Positions 50,970 to 60,041 are shown, counted from the first letter of the stretch. The stretch is DNA of 64,000 bases from Hymenobacter frigidus (GCF_014640435.1 NZ_BMGY01000010.1:34735-98734); one strand, 5' to 3'. Program-made: numbers and translations. Notes: generated by a model from the letters alone, not told the origin.

Positions 50970-52250
50970 TTACTGGGCCAGGGCAACAGCGGGCTCGCGC
51001 TCCAAGTCGAACAGCCCGTTGAGCAACTCCATCAGCTGGCCGGGCTCGCCCCGCTTGCAGGCCGCTTTGAGCTGCAGCACGGGCTGTTTGAGCACCTTTT
51101 GCATCAGCGACTTCGTGATTTCGTCCAACAGAATGGCTTCGGCGGGGCTCATTTTCTTGCCGAAGCGCAGCATTTCTTCCTGCCGCAGCTGCTCCAGGGC
51201 GTTTTTCAGTTTTTGAATGGTGGGCGACACTTCCATCTCCCCGCTCCAGTCCTGCAACCCAGCCATGCTTTCGGCAATAATGGCCCGCACCTGGGGCACG
51301 GCGGCCAGCCGCCGCTCCAAAGCCGCCGACGCTTTGCTCTGGATGGCATCGAGCGGGTAAAGCAGCACGCCGGGCACCGCCTCCACCGCGCTGGCGATGC
51401 TGCGGGGCACGGATAGGTCGACGAAGTATTTGTGACTAAGCACCGGCGCCCGGGCCAGCAGCTGGGGTGTGATGATGGGCGTGGGTGCTGCCACGGACGA
51501 AATCACGACATCGGCCTCTTGAATACCGTGAGCCAAATCGGCAAAATCCAACACGTGTACTCCGCACTCGGCCGCCAGGGCGTCGGCCCCGGCCCGCGTC
51601 CGGTTGCAGATGGTGACGTGCCGGAACCGGCTGCTGGCCCCGAAATAGCGGGCCACGTCGGCGCCAAATGCGCCGGCTCCCACCAGCAGCACCCGCGGGC
51701 TGGCCAGGTGCGCCGTCAGGTCTTCTACCAGCTGCAGCGCGGCGTAGGCCACCGAGGCCGCGCCGTCGCAAAAACCCGTTTCCTGGCGCACCCGCTTGTG
51801 GCTGAAAAATACGGTGTGAAGCAACCGGTGCAGAAACGGCCCGGCCGCGGCCGCATCGGCCGACCATTGGTAGGCCTGTTTCACCTGATGACTAATCTGC
51901 TGGTCGCCGATTACTTGCGCATCCAGTCCCATGGCCACCTCGAAAAGGTGCTGCACAGCGGCCTTGGCACTGGTGATGCTGACGAAGTAAGGGGCTATCC
52001 GGGTGCTGTCGGCCACGTTTTTCAGCCGAGCCAACTCGTCGATAATGACGGCACTCTGGTCCTGCACGGCGCTGTAGTAAACTTCCGTGCGGTTGCAGGT
52101 GCTGAGCACCAGCACATCGGCCAGGCCCGGCTGGCCCCGCAGCGTGGTTAGCAAGGTGCGGCAAGCGGGTTCGTCCAATGCCAGCAGCTCCCGAATGGCG
52201 AGCGGCGCTTGCTGCTGGGTAAGACTGACAACCTTAAAGCGCTGATTCAT
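50970..52250 (-). CDS. hemA: Glutamyl-tRNA reductase
   Basis: Reduces glutamyl-tRNA to glutamate-1-semialdehyde, the first committed step of heme synthesis by the C5 route. The 426-residue form from the ATG at 52250 starts MNQRFKVVSLTQQQAPL, and the catalytic Cys52 is in LSTCNRTEVYY. It then shows GLDAQVIGDQQISHQVKQAY, the NADPH-binding VLLVGAGAFGADVARYF and the C-terminal dimerisation helix. The usual QIxGQ motif reads QVIGDQQI. The longer frame to 52358 lacks support. It is convergent with the receiver-CRP regulator and divergent from the bestrophin-like gene. The bphO product also ties heme supply to light sensing. Confidence 0.93.
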   Translation of the reverse strand: MNQRFKVVSLTQQQAPLAIRELLALDEPACRTLLTTLRGQPGLADVLVLSTCNRTEVYYSAVQDQSAVIIDELARLKNVADSTRIAPYFVSITSAKAAVQHLFEVAMGLDAQVIGDQQISHQVKQAYQWSADAAAAGPFLHRLLHTVFFSHKRVRQETGFCDGAASVAYAALQLVEDLTAHLASPRVLLVGAGAFGADVARYFGASSRFRHVTICNRTRAGADALAAECGVHVLDFADLAHGIQEADVVISSVAAPTPIITPQLLARAPVLSHKYFVDLSVPRSIASAVEAVPGVLLYPLDAIQSKASAALERRLAAVPQVRAIIAESMAGLQDWSGEMEVSPTIQKLKNALEQLRQEEMLRFGKKMSPAEAILLDEITKSLMQKVLKQPVLQLKAACKRGEPGQLMELLNGLFDLEREPAVALAQ

Positions 52251-52344
52251 GCGAGGAAACAAAGTAGCGTAAAATTGGGCAACCCATGCCCTCACGGGTG
52301 GGGCAGCCGCTAACAAAGGTCCCTGCTGTCTGATGGTGGAAAGT

Positions 52345-52380
52345 ATGACACCCGTCACTTTCCCACCTGATAGGTGTCAT
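52345..52380. promoter_or_regulatory. Candidate operator: spaced 8-bp inverted repeat
   Basis: ATGACACC (52345-52352) and GGTGTCAT (52373-52380) form a perfect inverted repeat with a 20-base spacer in the divergent hemA/bestrophin gap. It lies 23 bases before a putative promoter box. The spacing is wider than a CRP site, so any link to the nearby CRP-type regulator is a guess. Confidence 0.35.
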
Positions 52381-52402
52381 GACGGGCCGCCCCGGGCAAG
52401 GG

Positions 52403-52410
52403 TATCTTTG
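52403..52410 (+). promoter_or_regulatory. Putative -7 promoter box TATCTTTG
   Basis: TATCTTTG fits TAnnTTTG and predicts transcription toward the bestrophin-like gene with a leader of about 235 bases. No clear -33 TTG is present. Confidence 0.45.
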
Positions 52411-52650
52411 AAATGTATAACCGGTGATTCACCCGTCCGCATACCAGTTGATGCGAACGGCCGGTTAGTTGCCGTTTGTGTCATTCGTTTATCTCTGCTT
52501 CTCAGCGCTCTGGCGCTCTTTAATGAAACACCGTATTCTTCACGAGTCCGCTTCTTTACTGCTAGAATACAACGTTCTGCAGAACTACATACATACTATT
52601 GGGGCGCGGGACCAAACACCGGACTTAAAAATCAAGCCGTGGTTTATTCG

Positions 52651-53727
52651 ATGGACTCCGTAAGTCGGCGCTCTACCGAAGAGGTACTGCGGGGCATCAC
52701 GGGCGGTACCTTCGCTGGCTTCGACGACGTAGCTACAGCCCGGCGGGCGCTGCTGAGCAGCTGGTCGAGCCGGCTATGGTCCAATTTCCAACGGCGTAAT
52801 CACCACCTCTTTACTATGCTGCTCAACGCTCGGCTTCCCCTGCGCTACATTTTCAAGCACGTCCAGCCCGATGTCGTTCGGGTGCTGCTCATCTCCATCT
52901 GCTTCCATTTACTGAAGCTCTCGCTCGGCGAGTACCTGCCGCTGATTCCCCTGCAACTGCCCACCATCCTGGGCAGTTCCATTGCTTTGCTCCTGGCCTT
53001 TAAAACCAGCCAGTCATACGACCGGTGGTGGGAGGCCCGCAAGATTTGGGGCGCCATCGTCAACGACTCGCGCACGCTGGTGCTGCAGGCCCGCACGTTT
53101 GTGCCCGACGAATTGCTGCGTCCGCAGGCCCCGGATTCGCCCTTACGAACGGTTGCCTACCGCCAAATTGCCTGGTGCTACTGCCTCGGCCAGTCGTTGC
53201 GCGGGCTGGACCCCCAGGCCGGACTAGCGGCCCATCTATCGGCGCAAGACCTGGCCTATCTGCAGCTTCACGCCAACAAACCCCTCGCCCTGCTGGCCCT
53301 GCACACCGACCAGCTGAAAGCGTTGTTGCAGGCCGGTGCCATCAACGCCTACCAGCAGGTGCAAGTCGATGCCACGCTGGTGCGCCTCTGCGATTCGATG
53401 GGCCAGGCCGAACGCATCAAAACCACGGTGTTTCCGGTGAGCTACCGGCTGCTCGTGTACTTCTTCATCTACCTGTTTCTGATGACGCTGTCCCTGGGCC
53501 TGGTCAAGACCATTGGGCTGTGGGAAATCCCGGTACTGCTGACCACCGCTTCCTCGTTTTTCCTGCTGGAGCGCACAGCCCGCTACCTGCAAGACCCGTT
53601 CAACAACAAGCCAACCGACACGCCGGTCACGGCCATTGCCCGCACCGTCGAAATCAACCTCAAGCAGCTGTTGCAGGAGCCCAACGTGCCGGAGCCACTG
53701 GCCCCCGAGGCATTTTACCTGATGTGA
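52651..53727 (+). CDS. Bestrophin-like anion channel (UPF0187/YneE family)
   Basis: A membrane protein of 358 residues. The conserved core starts at MLLNARLPLRYIFKHVQPDVVRVLL, then the family hallmark LPTILGSSIALLLAFKTSQSYDRWWEARKIWGAIVNDSR, which forms the channel neck. FPVSYRLLVYFFIYLFLMTLSLGL and ERTARYLQDPFNNKPTDTPV follow near the end. Prokaryotic relatives form pentameric ion channels. The start is uncertain: ATG at 52651 adds 55 residues not typical of the family, and ATG at 52816 gives the usual beginning. Divergent from hemA across a 400-base gap. Confidence 0.85.
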   Translation: MDSVSRRSTEEVLRGITGGTFAGFDDVATARRALLSSWSSRLWSNFQRRNHHLFTMLLNARLPLRYIFKHVQPDVVRVLLISICFHLLKLSLGEYLPLIPLQLPTILGSSIALLLAFKTSQSYDRWWEARKIWGAIVNDSRTLVLQARTFVPDELLRPQAPDSPLRTVAYRQIAWCYCLGQSLRGLDPQAGLAAHLSAQDLAYLQLHANKPLALLALHTDQLKALLQAGAINAYQQVQVDATLVRLCDSMGQAERIKTTVFPVSYRLLVYFFIYLFLMTLSLGLVKTIGLWEIPVLLTTASSFFLLERTARYLQDPFNNKPTDTPVTAIARTVEINLKQLLQEPNVPEPLAPEAFYLM

Positions 53728-53958
53728 AGCCGGTGCCCGCCTGGCCGGATTTCGCTGGTTGAAGAGCAAGCCAAGGCGGGAAACGTGACAAAACTCAGGC
53801 ACACCACCTGACCCTCATCATGTGAAGGCATCAGCCGATGCGGGACTTTTGTGAGTACCCGCACAACGGACCAAAGGTGCCGTTTCATGATTACAAAGGC
53901 AATGAAGGCGGCTTCGGCCCGATTCCACCACCATAGAACTGACCGGAAGTTCTCCGCT

Positions 53959-54405
53959 ATGAAAACCCTCCTCTGGCTTTGCGCGGCCCTGTTGTTAGCC
54001 GGCAGCAGCCACGCCCAACTAATCAGCCCCGACCTGGTGCCGCCGTTGGCCTTCGTCGCCCTGCAGCAGCAGTACCCGCACGCCACCAAAGTGCAGTGGA
54101 AAAAGACGCAGGGGTTGTACCAAGCCAGCTTTAATCAAGACCAGGACCAGCAATTCATTCGGTTCAGCGACAATGGGGATGTGGAAGCTACCGGCGTACC
54201 CTTGGCTATCAGCGCCTTGCCCGCCAGCGTGCGCCACACACTGGTGGCGCACTACCCCAGCCGCAAAGTTTGCCAAGCCGCCAAATTCGTAAACGCCCGC
54301 ACGGAGGCCATCACCTACGAGGCCGCCACCTGCGAAAGCAACCTCAGCCGCACGCTGGTCTTTACCGCCGACGGCCGCAAAATGCGTCAGACCAGCCACC
54401 GATAG
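53959..54405 (+). CDS. Small secreted PepSY-like protein
   Basis: A 148-residue exported protein. Residues 1-20 form a signal peptide (MKTLLWLCAALLLAGSSHAQ) with cleavage expected after AHA. The mature part has the PepSY-like unit FVALQQQYPHATKVQWKKTQGLYQASFNQ, typical of small periplasmic proteins of Bacteroidota, then a repeat-like second unit (VRHTLVAHYPSRKVCQAAKFVN...TYEAATCESN). Two cysteines could form a disulfide. ATG at 53959 is chosen because it begins the signal peptide; the frame extends to 53851. It ends 27 bases from the convergent ATPase. Confidence 0.75.
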   Translation: MKTLLWLCAALLLAGSSHAQLISPDLVPPLAFVALQQQYPHATKVQWKKTQGLYQASFNQDQDQQFIRFSDNGDVEATGVPLAISALPASVRHTLVAHYPSRKVCQAAKFVNARTEAITYEAATCESNLSRTLVFTADGRKMRQTSHR

Positions 54406-54432
54406 ACGGAACCCTGCTGGTGAGCAACGGCC

Positions 54433-57066
54433 TCAAGCCGCCACCTGAGCTGGCATGGCAGCCTCAACCTTGACAGCCGGAGGCTGCTCGGCGGGTTGTT
54501 CCCGGCGGCGGCTGATAAGCTTCTGAAGCTCTACCGCCCAGAAAACCACGCTCGACACGACCACCGTAAGGCCCAGCTCCGTCCACGTCAGCGGCTGCGT
54601 ACTGAACAGGTCGTTGAAGAAGGGCGTGTACAGTATCATCAGGTGCAGCGCCGCGGTCAGCGCCACGGCCCCCAGCAGGGGCTTGTTGGACAGCAGGCCA
54701 ATGCTGAAAATTGACTCTTGCCGCGACCGGATAGCCAGCGCCAGGCCCAACTGACTGAAGCAGAGCACCGTGAAGGCCATGGTCTGCCAGTGCGCAATGC
54801 CGCTACGCAACGCCCAGGCCTCCGTGCCGATAGTCAGTCCTCCAACGAGCACCCCGACCAGGACAATGAACCAACCCAACCCGTTGGCAAAGATGGTTTG
54901 GCGCGGGTCGATGGGCGGGCGCTGCATACTGCGGGCTTCCGAAGGCTCGTAGGCCAGAGCCAGGCCGGGCAGGCCATCGGTTATCAGGTTAATCCACAGG
55001 ATGTGGATGGCCAGCAGGGGAACGGGCAAGCCAAAGAGCGGTGCCACGAAGAGGGCCACGATTTCGCCCGCGCTGCCGGCCAGGATGTAGCGGATGAATT
55101 TGAGGATGTTGTCGAAGATGCGCCGTCCGTGCCGCACGGCATGCACAATGGTCGCAAAGTTGTCGTCGAGCAGAATCATGGCGGCGGCTTCCTTGGCCAC
55201 CTCCGTACCATTGATGCCCATGGCCACGCCGATGTCGGCGTTTTTCAGGGCCGGCGCGTCGTTCACGCCGTCGCCGGTCATGGCCACGAACTGGTGCCGG
55301 GCCTGCAGAGCGCTGATGATGCGCAGCTTCTGGGCCGGGTCCACGCGGGCGTACACCCGCACTTTTTCCACCACCGCCGCAAAGGCGGGCTCGTCTAGCT
55401 TGGTCAGCTCCGGCCCGGTCAGGACCAGCTCGTCGGGCTTGGACAAGATGCCCAGCTGTTCGGCAATGGCCTTGGCGGTGAGCGGGTGGTCGCCGGTAAT
55501 CATCACGGCGATGATGCCGGCCGTTTTGCATTCAGCCACGGCCTGCCGGGCCTCCTCTCGGGGCGGGTCAATCAGGCCCGCGAAGCCGATGAAGCTCAGC
55601 CCGGTTTCGACGGTGGCGGGCGTGATTTCGGCCGGCATGGCGGGCAGCAGCTTGGCGGCGTAGCCCAGCACCCGGAAGCCCTTGGCGGCCAGCTCGTCCA
55701 CGCGTCGCCGCAGGTCGGGGATTTCGGCCTGCTGCCCCTGCTCAAGCTGGTCGAACAGCGCGCTCAGCGCCCCCTTGGTGATGCACAGTACGCCCTGGTC
55801 GGTTTGGTGCAATGTCGTCATGCACTTCCGCTCCGAATCGAAGGGCAATTCCCCGACGCGCGGAAACCGGCTTTCGAGGGCCGCGCGGGCGTGGTCCTTC
55901 CCGGCGGCGTACTGCACCAGGGCCACCTCGGTGGAGTCGCCCAGCCAGTTGCCGGCGGGGTCCTGGGTCACGTCGTTGTTGAGGGCCATGGCGGCCAGCA
56001 GACCGGTTTTGTTATCCAAAACCGGCAGGGCAAAGGCCGGCGCGGCGTAGACGTCCTCCACCGTCATTTTGTTGAGCGTGAGCGTGCCCGTTTTGTCGGT
56101 GCAGATGTAGGTGACCGAGCCCAGCGTTTCCACGGCCGGCAGCTTGCGGATGAGGGCCTGGTCCTTTATCAGCCGCTTGGCCCCCAGGGCCAGCGAAACG
56201 GTGACCAGCGCGGGCAGGGCTTCGGGCAGCGCGGCTATGGCCAGCGAGATGGACACCAGCAGCAGGTTGCCCAACGGCTCGCCCCGCAGCCAGCCCACCC
56301 CAAAAAAAAGCGCCCCGATAACCAACGCCACCCCCGACAGGTACTTGCCCAGCGTAGCCAGCCGCTTTTGCAGGGGCGTCACCGTTTCCTCGGTTTGGAT
56401 GAGCTTGGCAATCTTGCCCAGCTCGGTTTTCATGCCAGTAGCCACCACGTAGGCCGTGGCCCGGCCATTGGTTACAAAGGTGCCCTTGTGGCCCATGTTC
56501 ACCCGGTCGCCGAGCGGGTGCTCGCCGGCGGGCAGCGGGTCCGGATTTTTCTCCACATTGGCCGACTCGCCCGTTAGCGACGACTCGTCCACTTTCAGCG
56601 CGTGCGTTTCAATGAAGCGCACGTCGGCCGGAATCACGTCGCCGGCTTCCAGCACCGCCACGTCGCCAGGCACCAGGTCGGCGGCCGCGATTTCCACGGT
56701 TTGGCCATTACGCAGCACCTGGGCCTGGTTAGCCGCCATCTTTTGGAGGGCTTCCATGGCCTTGTCGGCCCGGTATTCCTGGATGAACCCGATGAGGGCG
56801 TTCAGGACGACAATTGCCAGAATCACATAAGTGGATTTCCATTCGCCCACCGCCCCCGACACCGCCGCCGCCGCCAGCAGCACCAGAATCATCACATCGG
56901 CCAGCTGGTGCAGTAGCAACTGGCCAATAGTTTTCTTTTTGGCGTCGGCCAGCTGGTTGGGGCCATATTCGGCTAGCCGCTGCTGAGCCGTGGCCGCATC
57001 GAGCCCGGCGGGGGTGGCGTGCAGCTCCTGCGCGACATCGGCAATCGGAACAAGGTGATAATCCAT
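54433..57066 (-). CDS. Cation-transporting P-type ATPase (calcium-type, P2)
   Basis: An 877-residue ion pump. Visible are the actuator motif SSLTGESANVEKNP, the P-loop ICTDKTGTLTLNKMTVED with the phosphorylated Asp, MTGDGVNDAPALKNADIG and the M4 ion-binding segment SLAIAALPEALPALVTVSLALG. About ten membrane helices can be predicted. P2-type pumps of this sort move calcium, but sodium or other ions cannot be excluded; PEALPA instead of PEGLPA is a variant. The start is ATG at 57066 (MDYHLVPIADVAQELH), because the longer upstream frame is a shadow of the USP gene. It follows that USP gene on the same strand with a 61-base gap. Confidence 0.9.
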   Translation of the reverse strand: MDYHLVPIADVAQELHATPAGLDAATAQQRLAEYGPNQLADAKKKTIGQLLLHQLADVMILVLLAAAAVSGAVGEWKSTYVILAIVVLNALIGFIQEYRADKAMEALQKMAANQAQVLRNGQTVEIAAADLVPGDVAVLEAGDVIPADVRFIETHALKVDESSLTGESANVEKNPDPLPAGEHPLGDRVNMGHKGTFVTNGRATAYVVATGMKTELGKIAKLIQTEETVTPLQKRLATLGKYLSGVALVIGALFFGVGWLRGEPLGNLLLVSISLAIAALPEALPALVTVSLALGAKRLIKDQALIRKLPAVETLGSVTYICTDKTGTLTLNKMTVEDVYAAPAFALPVLDNKTGLLAAMALNNDVTQDPAGNWLGDSTEVALVQYAAGKDHARAALESRFPRVGELPFDSERKCMTTLHQTDQGVLCITKGALSALFDQLEQGQQAEIPDLRRRVDELAAKGFRVLGYAAKLLPAMPAEITPATVETGLSFIGFAGLIDPPREEARQAVAECKTAGIIAVMITGDHPLTAKAIAEQLGILSKPDELVLTGPELTKLDEPAFAAVVEKVRVYARVDPAQKLRIISALQARHQFVAMTGDGVNDAPALKNADIGVAMGINGTEVAKEAAAMILLDDNFATIVHAVRHGRRIFDNILKFIRYILAGSAGEIVALFVAPLFGLPVPLLAIHILWINLITDGLPGLALAYEPSEARSMQRPPIDPRQTIFANGLGWFIVLVGVLVGGLTIGTEAWALRSGIAHWQTMAFTVLCFSQLGLALAIRSRQESIFSIGLLSNKPLLGAVALTAALHLMILYTPFFNDLFSTQPLTWTELGLTVVVSSVVFWAVELQKLISRRREQPAEQPPAVKVEAAMPAQVAA

Positions 57067-57127
57067 GCGTAATCTGTGTATGAAACCCGATGGGGCATTG
57101 CCTTTTGCTAAAACGGTATTTCGCTGT

Positions 57128-57952
57128 TTATTCCGCCGCGGGCAGCACCAGCACGGGCACGTTGCTGTGCAGCAGCACCTGCGCGCTGACGCTGTGGTGA
57201 AACAACTCACCCAGGAAGCTGCGCGGCCGGGCAATGAGCACCACCAAATCAAAATCTTCGGGACGGGCCGCGTCCAAAATGCCATCGGCCGGGTCGGTGG
57301 CGTTCATGTTCAGGGTCCGAATGGGCAGCGCCAAGTCGGCGGTCAGGCCCGTCTGCTGGACTATTTGCAGCGCTGCCGCCGCATTTTCATCCGGGTCGGT
57401 GTTTTCTGTCACGTGCAGCACGGTCAGCTCCGCCTGCAAGGCAGCGAACAGGTCCCGCACGGCTTCTGCGGGTTGGCCGAGCGAGAAGTCCTCGCCGTCC
57501 GCGGCCAGCAATATTCGCCGCGGTGGATTTGCGGCGTGGGCGTTGGGCGGCACCACCAGCATGGGATACAGGGCGGTGCGCAAGAGGTCGAGGGCCGTAG
57601 TGCTGACCAGTTCGTCAGGGGTGTCTTCCGTATTGGGCCGGCCCAGCACGATTAGGGTTGGGTGGTGGCGGCGCACGGCATCGGCCACGGCGTCGGTCAC
57701 GCGGCCGTGGCCTATTTCGGCTACTGCTGGCACCGGCAGATTAGCGACAATGCCGTTTAGCGCCAACTCAACTGCGGGCTGGTCGAGGTCCGGCAACTTC
57801 CCGGTGAGCAGTTCCGGGTCAATTAGGGAGTCGCGGTGCACGTGCAGCAGCACCAGCCTGGCCCCCAGCGGCGTGGCCAGGTCGGTGGCATAGTCGAGGG
57901 CTTGGTTGGCAGTCTTTAGAAAGTCGGTGAGAACAAGCAGGGAAAGGGCCAT
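57128..57952 (-). CDS. Tandem universal stress protein
   Basis: A 274-residue protein with two UspA domains, closely resembling the ones at 37163 and 38154. It begins ALSLLVLTDFLKTANQALDYATDLA. The first domain ends PMLVVPP and the second starts RRILLAADGED, with RPRSFLGELFHHSVSAQVLL and an ending PVLVLPAAE. It lies just upstream of the P-type ATPase on the same strand, suggesting joint expression. The clustering of three such genes in 21 kb points to a stress regulon. Confidence 0.9.
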   Translation of the reverse strand: MALSLLVLTDFLKTANQALDYATDLATPLGARLVLLHVHRDSLIDPELLTGKLPDLDQPAVELALNGIVANLPVPAVAEIGHGRVTDAVADAVRRHHPTLIVLGRPNTEDTPDELVSTTALDLLRTALYPMLVVPPNAHAANPPRRILLAADGEDFSLGQPAEAVRDLFAALQAELTVLHVTENTDPDENAAAALQIVQQTGLTADLALPIRTLNMNATDPADGILDAARPEDFDLVVLIARPRSFLGELFHHSVSAQVLLHSNVPVLVLPAAE

Positions 57953-58468
57953 GGGAAGGGATTAGGCAAATGGTGAAGTCTACCGGTAAAGGACGAATAA
58001 ACGGTGGCAATCGGTATGCACCACGTCGGTCCTAATCAGCTTACGCAGTTCAGTGCCCATCAACCGGCTCAGCAGTGAGTATAGGAGCAGGAAGTATCCT
58101 GATGAGTACCTGACTATCCAAATTGCTTATAGCCAGCTACGGACAGGAAGTGACAAATTCTACCCGTCAGGCACCGCCACCACCCAGCTCGTGGTTGAGA
58201 AACAGCCGCCCGCAGCCAGCAGCAAATGGCCGATACCAGCGCTGACTTGCAAGCCCGCGCCTTTTTACGGGCATTTAGGCCTGGGATGGAACAAGACATT
58301 GCCGGGCATTGTCAAACAGGCGTAGAAAACACTAATTCGCTGGGCCGGCTGTTTCTCCGCTCCTATCCTGAGCAAAACCCGTTGAGTTGGCCACATACCG
58401 GCCAATTCCGTAACCTAAGGCACCCCCCTTTGCCTTACCTTTGTGCCCACCGTTCCCCTATTGTTGCC
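57953..58468. other. Intergenic region upstream of the USP-ATPase pair
   Basis: About 515 bases with no convincing gene. Short plus-strand frames (58053-58325 and the front part of 58226-58633) show no family features. The right end holds a promoter box for the DUF3606 peptide. Confidence 0.45.
58436..58443 (+). promoter_or_regulatory. Putative -7 promoter box TACCTTTG
   Basis: TACCTTTG fits TAnnTTTG and lies 25 bases before the GTG start of the DUF3606 peptide, a spacing compatible with a short leader. Confidence 0.5.
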
Positions 58469-58633
58469 GTGCCTCCCTCCCCTCCCGCTGACCCAACCCG
58501 CATTCTACTTGCCTCCAATTTGGAGGTAAACTACTGGTGCCAAACGTTGAATTGCACCGAAACCCGGTTGCGCAATGCCGTGCTTGCCGTTGGGCCCTTG
58601 TCGGCGGACGTGCGCCTTTACCTGGCACGCTAA
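58469..58633 (+). CDS. DUF3606-like small protein (54 aa)
   Basis: A 54-residue peptide from a GTG start. The segment DPTRILLASNLEVNYWCQTL then NCTETRLRNAVLAVGPLSAD matches the DUF3606 pattern (R-I, E-V-x-Y-W, L-x-x-A-V-x-x-V-G). The family is short, helical and often stress-linked in proteobacteria; its function is unknown. The promoter box just upstream supports this short start over the longer frame from 58226. Confidence 0.6.
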   Translation: MPPSPPADPTRILLASNLEVNYWCQTLNCTETRLRNAVLAVGPLSADVRLYLAR

Positions 58634-59040
58634 CCACCTCGATACTTGGTTTCTGTAGCAGTCGTGCAACCAACAGCCCTTCGCGGCCTCGGGCACGACC
58701 CCACCGGCTGTCGTTCATTACTGAGGCCCGTGTACCCGTCCCTGCTGTCCTTCAGCCTGGCCCAGATTACCACCCCTGTTGCGGCAATATTCTGCCTATG
58801 CGCCTGCTGGAGCGCCGCTTAACCAATTCAGAAGCAGTGCTCAGGCAACTCTTCCTGCCCGCCTGGTGAATCTGAATGGCACCCGAGAACCATCCCCGAA
58901 TGCATCCGTTCAGCGGGCTCTCCCGGCATGGTTTCAGTATGCTTTTCACCGCTTCCTTATCCGATGTAAAACGGGTATTTTCACAACGGACCGAGGGCAA
59001 ATCGGGAGTTTGGACAATAAAATCGGGAGACCGTAAAATA
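58634..59040. other. Intergenic region before tRNA-Val
   Basis: About 400 bases with only random-looking frames (for example 58779-59036). No repeat or RNA structure stands out. Confidence 0.4.
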
Positions 59041-59075
59041 AAAAACCCTCACTGCGCACTGCAGTGAGGGTTTTT
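59041..59075 (-). terminator. Intrinsic terminator of the tRNA-Val transcript
   Basis: AAAAACCCTCACTGC and GCAGTGAGGGTTTTT form a 15-bp stem with a 5-base loop, starting one base after the tRNA 3' end on the minus strand. Confidence 0.9.
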
Positions 59076-59076
59076 G

Positions 59077-59151
59077 TGAGGCGTATTGGGCTCGAACCAA
59101 CGACCTCCACCGTGTCAGGGTGGCGCTCTAAACCAACTGAGCTAACACCCC
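59077..59151 (-). tRNA. tRNA-Val (anticodon GAC)
   Basis: The minus strand folds as a cloverleaf. The acceptor arm pairs GGGGTGT with ACGCCTC, the D arm pairs GCTC with GAGC, the anticodon arm pairs CCACC with GGTGG around CTGACAC, and the T arm carries GTTCGAGC. The anticodon GAC reads valine codons GUC and GUU. The CCA end is not encoded, as the next bases are CAA. It is transcribed alone. Confidence 0.93.
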
Positions 59152-59342
59152 GGAATTGATTGCCCCCAATGGTGCAACTGCCCCAAAGGTAGCTGGTGGG
59201 CAGCCATAGCTAGCTGTGTGGGCGAGTTTTTTTTACTTAGCCTGGCCCACACAGGCAACCTTATAGCCCCGGAAAAGTATAGGGGCGAACGAGAATACTA
59301 ATTTTTCTCAACTTGGAGACATCACTTCCCCCTCTTTCATCC

Positions 59343-60041
59343 ATGAAAAAGACTCTTCTATTTCTGCTGTTGGCTATCGGTTCTGCTCCAGTAGCTTTTG
59401 CGCAAAACCGTCCGGGCGGCGAAATGTCGTCCAAGGATTTCACCGGCGGCGGCGTGACCAGCTCGCGCAATACGGGTTTCGGTATCAAAGGTGGCTACAA
59501 CCTCAATGGCTTGCGTGGCGATGACATCAAGGGCATTGACCGTCAGGCCCGGAGCGACTTCCACGCGGGGGTATTTGGTCAGTTTGGCTTCAACGAATTT
59601 TCTTCGGTTCAGGCTGAAGTTCTGTATTCGCGCCAGGGCTTTGAGGCCAATACGGGCTTTGCAGCCGGTGGGGCGGTTACCAATGACCGCCAGCGCTTTC
59701 GGATGGACTATCTTCAGGTACCCATCATGTACGTCGGAAACTTTACCGAGAACCTGAGCTTCCACGTAGGACCACAGGTATCATTGCTGACCAACATCCG
59801 ACGTGACGAAAAGACCCTGGACGTCGCTGCTAACGGTTTCAACTCGTTCGATTACGGCGCAGTTGGCGGATTAGAGGCGCGTGTGGGTCCAGCTCGTGTG
59901 GGCGCCCGCTACAACCTAAGCCTGGGGAAGATATTCGAAGGCGGCAACAGCCAAACGGGCATTATCAACCCAGCTTTTTCCAACAGCAGAATCTATAACA
60001 ACCTACTTCAGGTGTACGTAGGCATCGGCTTCACGCAATAG
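59343..60041 (+). CDS. Outer-membrane beta-barrel protein (PorT-like)
   Basis: A 232-residue exported protein. Residues 1-21 are a signal peptide (MKKTLLFLLLAIGSAPVAFA). The mature part starts with a glycine/serine-rich stretch, then alternating beta strands: GFGIKGGYNLNGL, FHAGVFGQFGFNEFSSVQAEVLYSRQG, YLQVPIMYVGNF, LSFHVGPQVSLL, GARYNLSLGKI and a final LLQVYVGIGFTQ. The strand pattern and the motif Q-x-E-x-x-Y-S-x-x-G belong to the porin-like PorT/DUF barrel group of Bacteroidota. Cargo is unknown. ATG at 59343 is chosen for its signal peptide. A terminator follows. Confidence 0.88.
   Translation: MKKTLLFLLLAIGSAPVAFAQNRPGGEMSSKDFTGGGVTSSRNTGFGIKGGYNLNGLRGDDIKGIDRQARSDFHAGVFGQFGFNEFSSVQAEVLYSRQGFEANTGFAAGGAVTNDRQRFRMDYLQVPIMYVGNFTENLSFHVGPQVSLLTNIRRDEKTLDVAANGFNSFDYGAVGGLEARVGPARVGARYNLSLGKIFEGGNSQTGIINPAFSNSRIYNNLLQVYVGIGFTQ

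Noticed and set aside
52333-52650. N-terminal extension of the bestrophin-like protein
   Set aside because: It covers a probable operator and promoter box and has no similarity to the family.
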